Source of the DNA: HXMU1420-2 sp040830545
Lineage (GTDB): Bacteria > Pseudomonadota > Alphaproteobacteria > Rhodobacterales > Rhodobacteraceae
DNA length: 16,853 nt
NCBI GenBank assembly: GCA_040830545.1
Contig: JBFOMB010000064.1
Span: forward strand, 1 to 16,853
Reading direction: 5' to 3'
The translations under genes and the position numbers were made by a program. A model generated the notes under the pieces. The model was not told the DNA's origin, searched no databases, and saw only the letters and a list, made by a program, of their open reading frames with translations. Shown here in pieces: positions 16,331 through 16,853 of the stretch. Positions within the stretch are counted from its first letter, which is position 1. Each line of letters opens with the position of its first letter.

Positions 16331-16747
16331 CTAGTGCGGCTCATCATCCACGGCGTGTACTTCGATCACGTTGCCATCCGGGTCGTAAAAGAAAATCTGG
16401 TGCCAGCCAGCCACCGCCCGATTGCCCCAGTCGGAATACGGGATGCCCTGCGTCTCCAGATGTGCCTTGAACGCGTCCAAATCGTCTGTGCGATAGGCGA
16501 TGTGGCCATGGCTGACCGGGTTCACGGTCTGACCGGATCGGAACCCGGCCTGTACATCCTTCTGCGCCAGATGCATCTGGATCGCCCCATCCGTGACAAA
16601 GGCGACGTGGCCAGCGTAGCCTTTGCGCTTTTCCAGCGCGGGAAGACCATCGCGTTCCGTCTCCAATCCCAGCACATCGCGATAGAAGCGATCCATGCGT
16701 TCCCCATCTTCGGTGGACAGGTTGATATGATGAAGCGTGAGTTTCAT
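16331..16747 (-). CDS. VOC (glyoxalase/bleomycin-resistance/dioxygenase) family protein
   Basis: A 138-residue single-domain protein with the two beta-alpha-beta-beta-beta modules of the vicinal oxygen chelate superfamily. Module 1: LHHINLSTEDGERMDRFYRD, then HVAFVTDGAIQMHLA. Module 2: HGHIAYRTDDLDAFKAHLE, then HQIFFYDPDGNVIEVHAVD. His7, His82 and Glu129 sit where metal ligands usually lie in the family. The substrate cannot be told from sequence; the family includes lyases, dioxygenases and thiol transferases for antibiotics. The gene is convergent with the giant VWA gene, only 2 bp between stops, and no good ribosome site is seen before the ATG. Confidence 0.9.
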   Translation of the reverse strand: MKLTLHHINLSTEDGERMDRFYRDVLGLETERDGLPALEKRKGYAGHVAFVTDGAIQMHLAQKDVQAGFRSGQTVNPVSHGHIAYRTDDLDAFKAHLETQGIPYSDWGNRAVAGWHQIFFYDPDGNVIEVHAVDDEPH

Positions 16748-16770
16748 GGGGCTGCGCTTTCAATTTGAAC

Positions 16771-16800
16771 TGATCAAGGGCTTTCGAAAGCCCTTGGTCA
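16771..16800 (-). terminator. Near-perfect 30-bp palindrome, probable terminator hairpin
   Basis: Two 15-base arms centred on CTTTCGAAAG, with one mismatch that becomes a G-U pair in RNA. The core AAGGGCTTTCGAAAGCCCTT is a perfect 20-bp palindrome and can fold as a stem with a UUCG-containing loop. It lies 23 bp upstream of the VOC gene and overlaps the stop of a possible minus-strand gene entering from the right. That position fits a terminator, but no T-run follows on either strand, so a protein-binding dyad is also possible. Confidence 0.45.
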
Positions 16801-16853
16801 AGCCGCTTTGAACCGTCTTCTCCCTCCTTCCACCGCCACGGTCAGCTTCCCGG
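16798..16853 (-). CDS. Possible C-terminus of a gene running off the right edge
   Basis: One minus-strand frame stays open from the window edge to a TGA at 16798-16800, encoding about 17 residues ending VEGGRRRFKAA. A basic tail followed directly by a hairpin would fit a gene end. The piece is too short to identify, and two AGA codons are unusual for this GC-rich region, so it may be non-coding. Confidence 0.3.
   Translation of the reverse strand, partial: GKLTVAVEGGRRRFKAA

Noticed and set aside
1..16853. Looked for CRISPR arrays, tRNA/rRNA genes, insertion sequences, integrases and attachment sites
   Set aside because: None seen: no spaced direct repeats, no clover-leaf candidates in the intergenic gaps, and no transposase or integrase frames.

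Overview
The window looks like chromosomal DNA from a high-GC alphaproteobacterium, most likely a marine Rhodobacterales (Roseobacter-group) member. This rests on protein character (Na+-NQR, NqrM, alphaproteobacterial-style siderophore-interacting protein), GC-rich codon use and tightly packed genes. The assignment is inference from family resemblance, not from a search.

Left part (1-7075): a Na+-translocating NADH:quinone reductase locus. nqrA-B-C-D-E-F lie on the minus strand as one operon, with junctions ranging from 8-bp overlap to 10-bp gap. Divergently, across a 166-bp shared upstream region, lie apbE (flavin transferase that attaches FMN to NqrB and NqrC) and nqrM (iron-delivery/maturation factor), which overlap by 4 bp. 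Together these supply the six structural subunits and both dedicated maturation factors. The far left end is abnormal: NqrF stops at residue 327, about 80 residues short, after a degraded stretch that looks like poor-quality contig-end sequence or a broken gene.

Middle (7082-9184): a very small two-helix membrane protein on the minus strand (probable TTG start), a divergent siderophore-interacting ferric reductase (ViuB/SIP family), and an AraC-family regulator. A strong hairpin separates the last two. A second hairpin with a GNRA-type loop sits between the small membrane gene and the SIP gene.

Right part (9328-16328): a two-gene exported module of 7 kb. The first gene encodes a 732-aa protein with a signal peptide, a transglutaminase-like fold that lacks the usual Cys/His/Asp catalytic residues, and a C-terminal membrane segment. 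The second overlaps it by 4 bp and encodes a ~1601-aa exported protein with several PPC-like beta domains, two discoidin-like domains that appear to be an internal duplication, and two von Willebrand A domains, both with MIDAS-type metal-site motifs. I do not recognise this pair as a named system; it is the best candidate here for something undescribed. A convergent VOC/glyoxalase-family gene follows, then a near-perfect 30-bp palindrome and possibly the end of another minus-strand gene running off the window.
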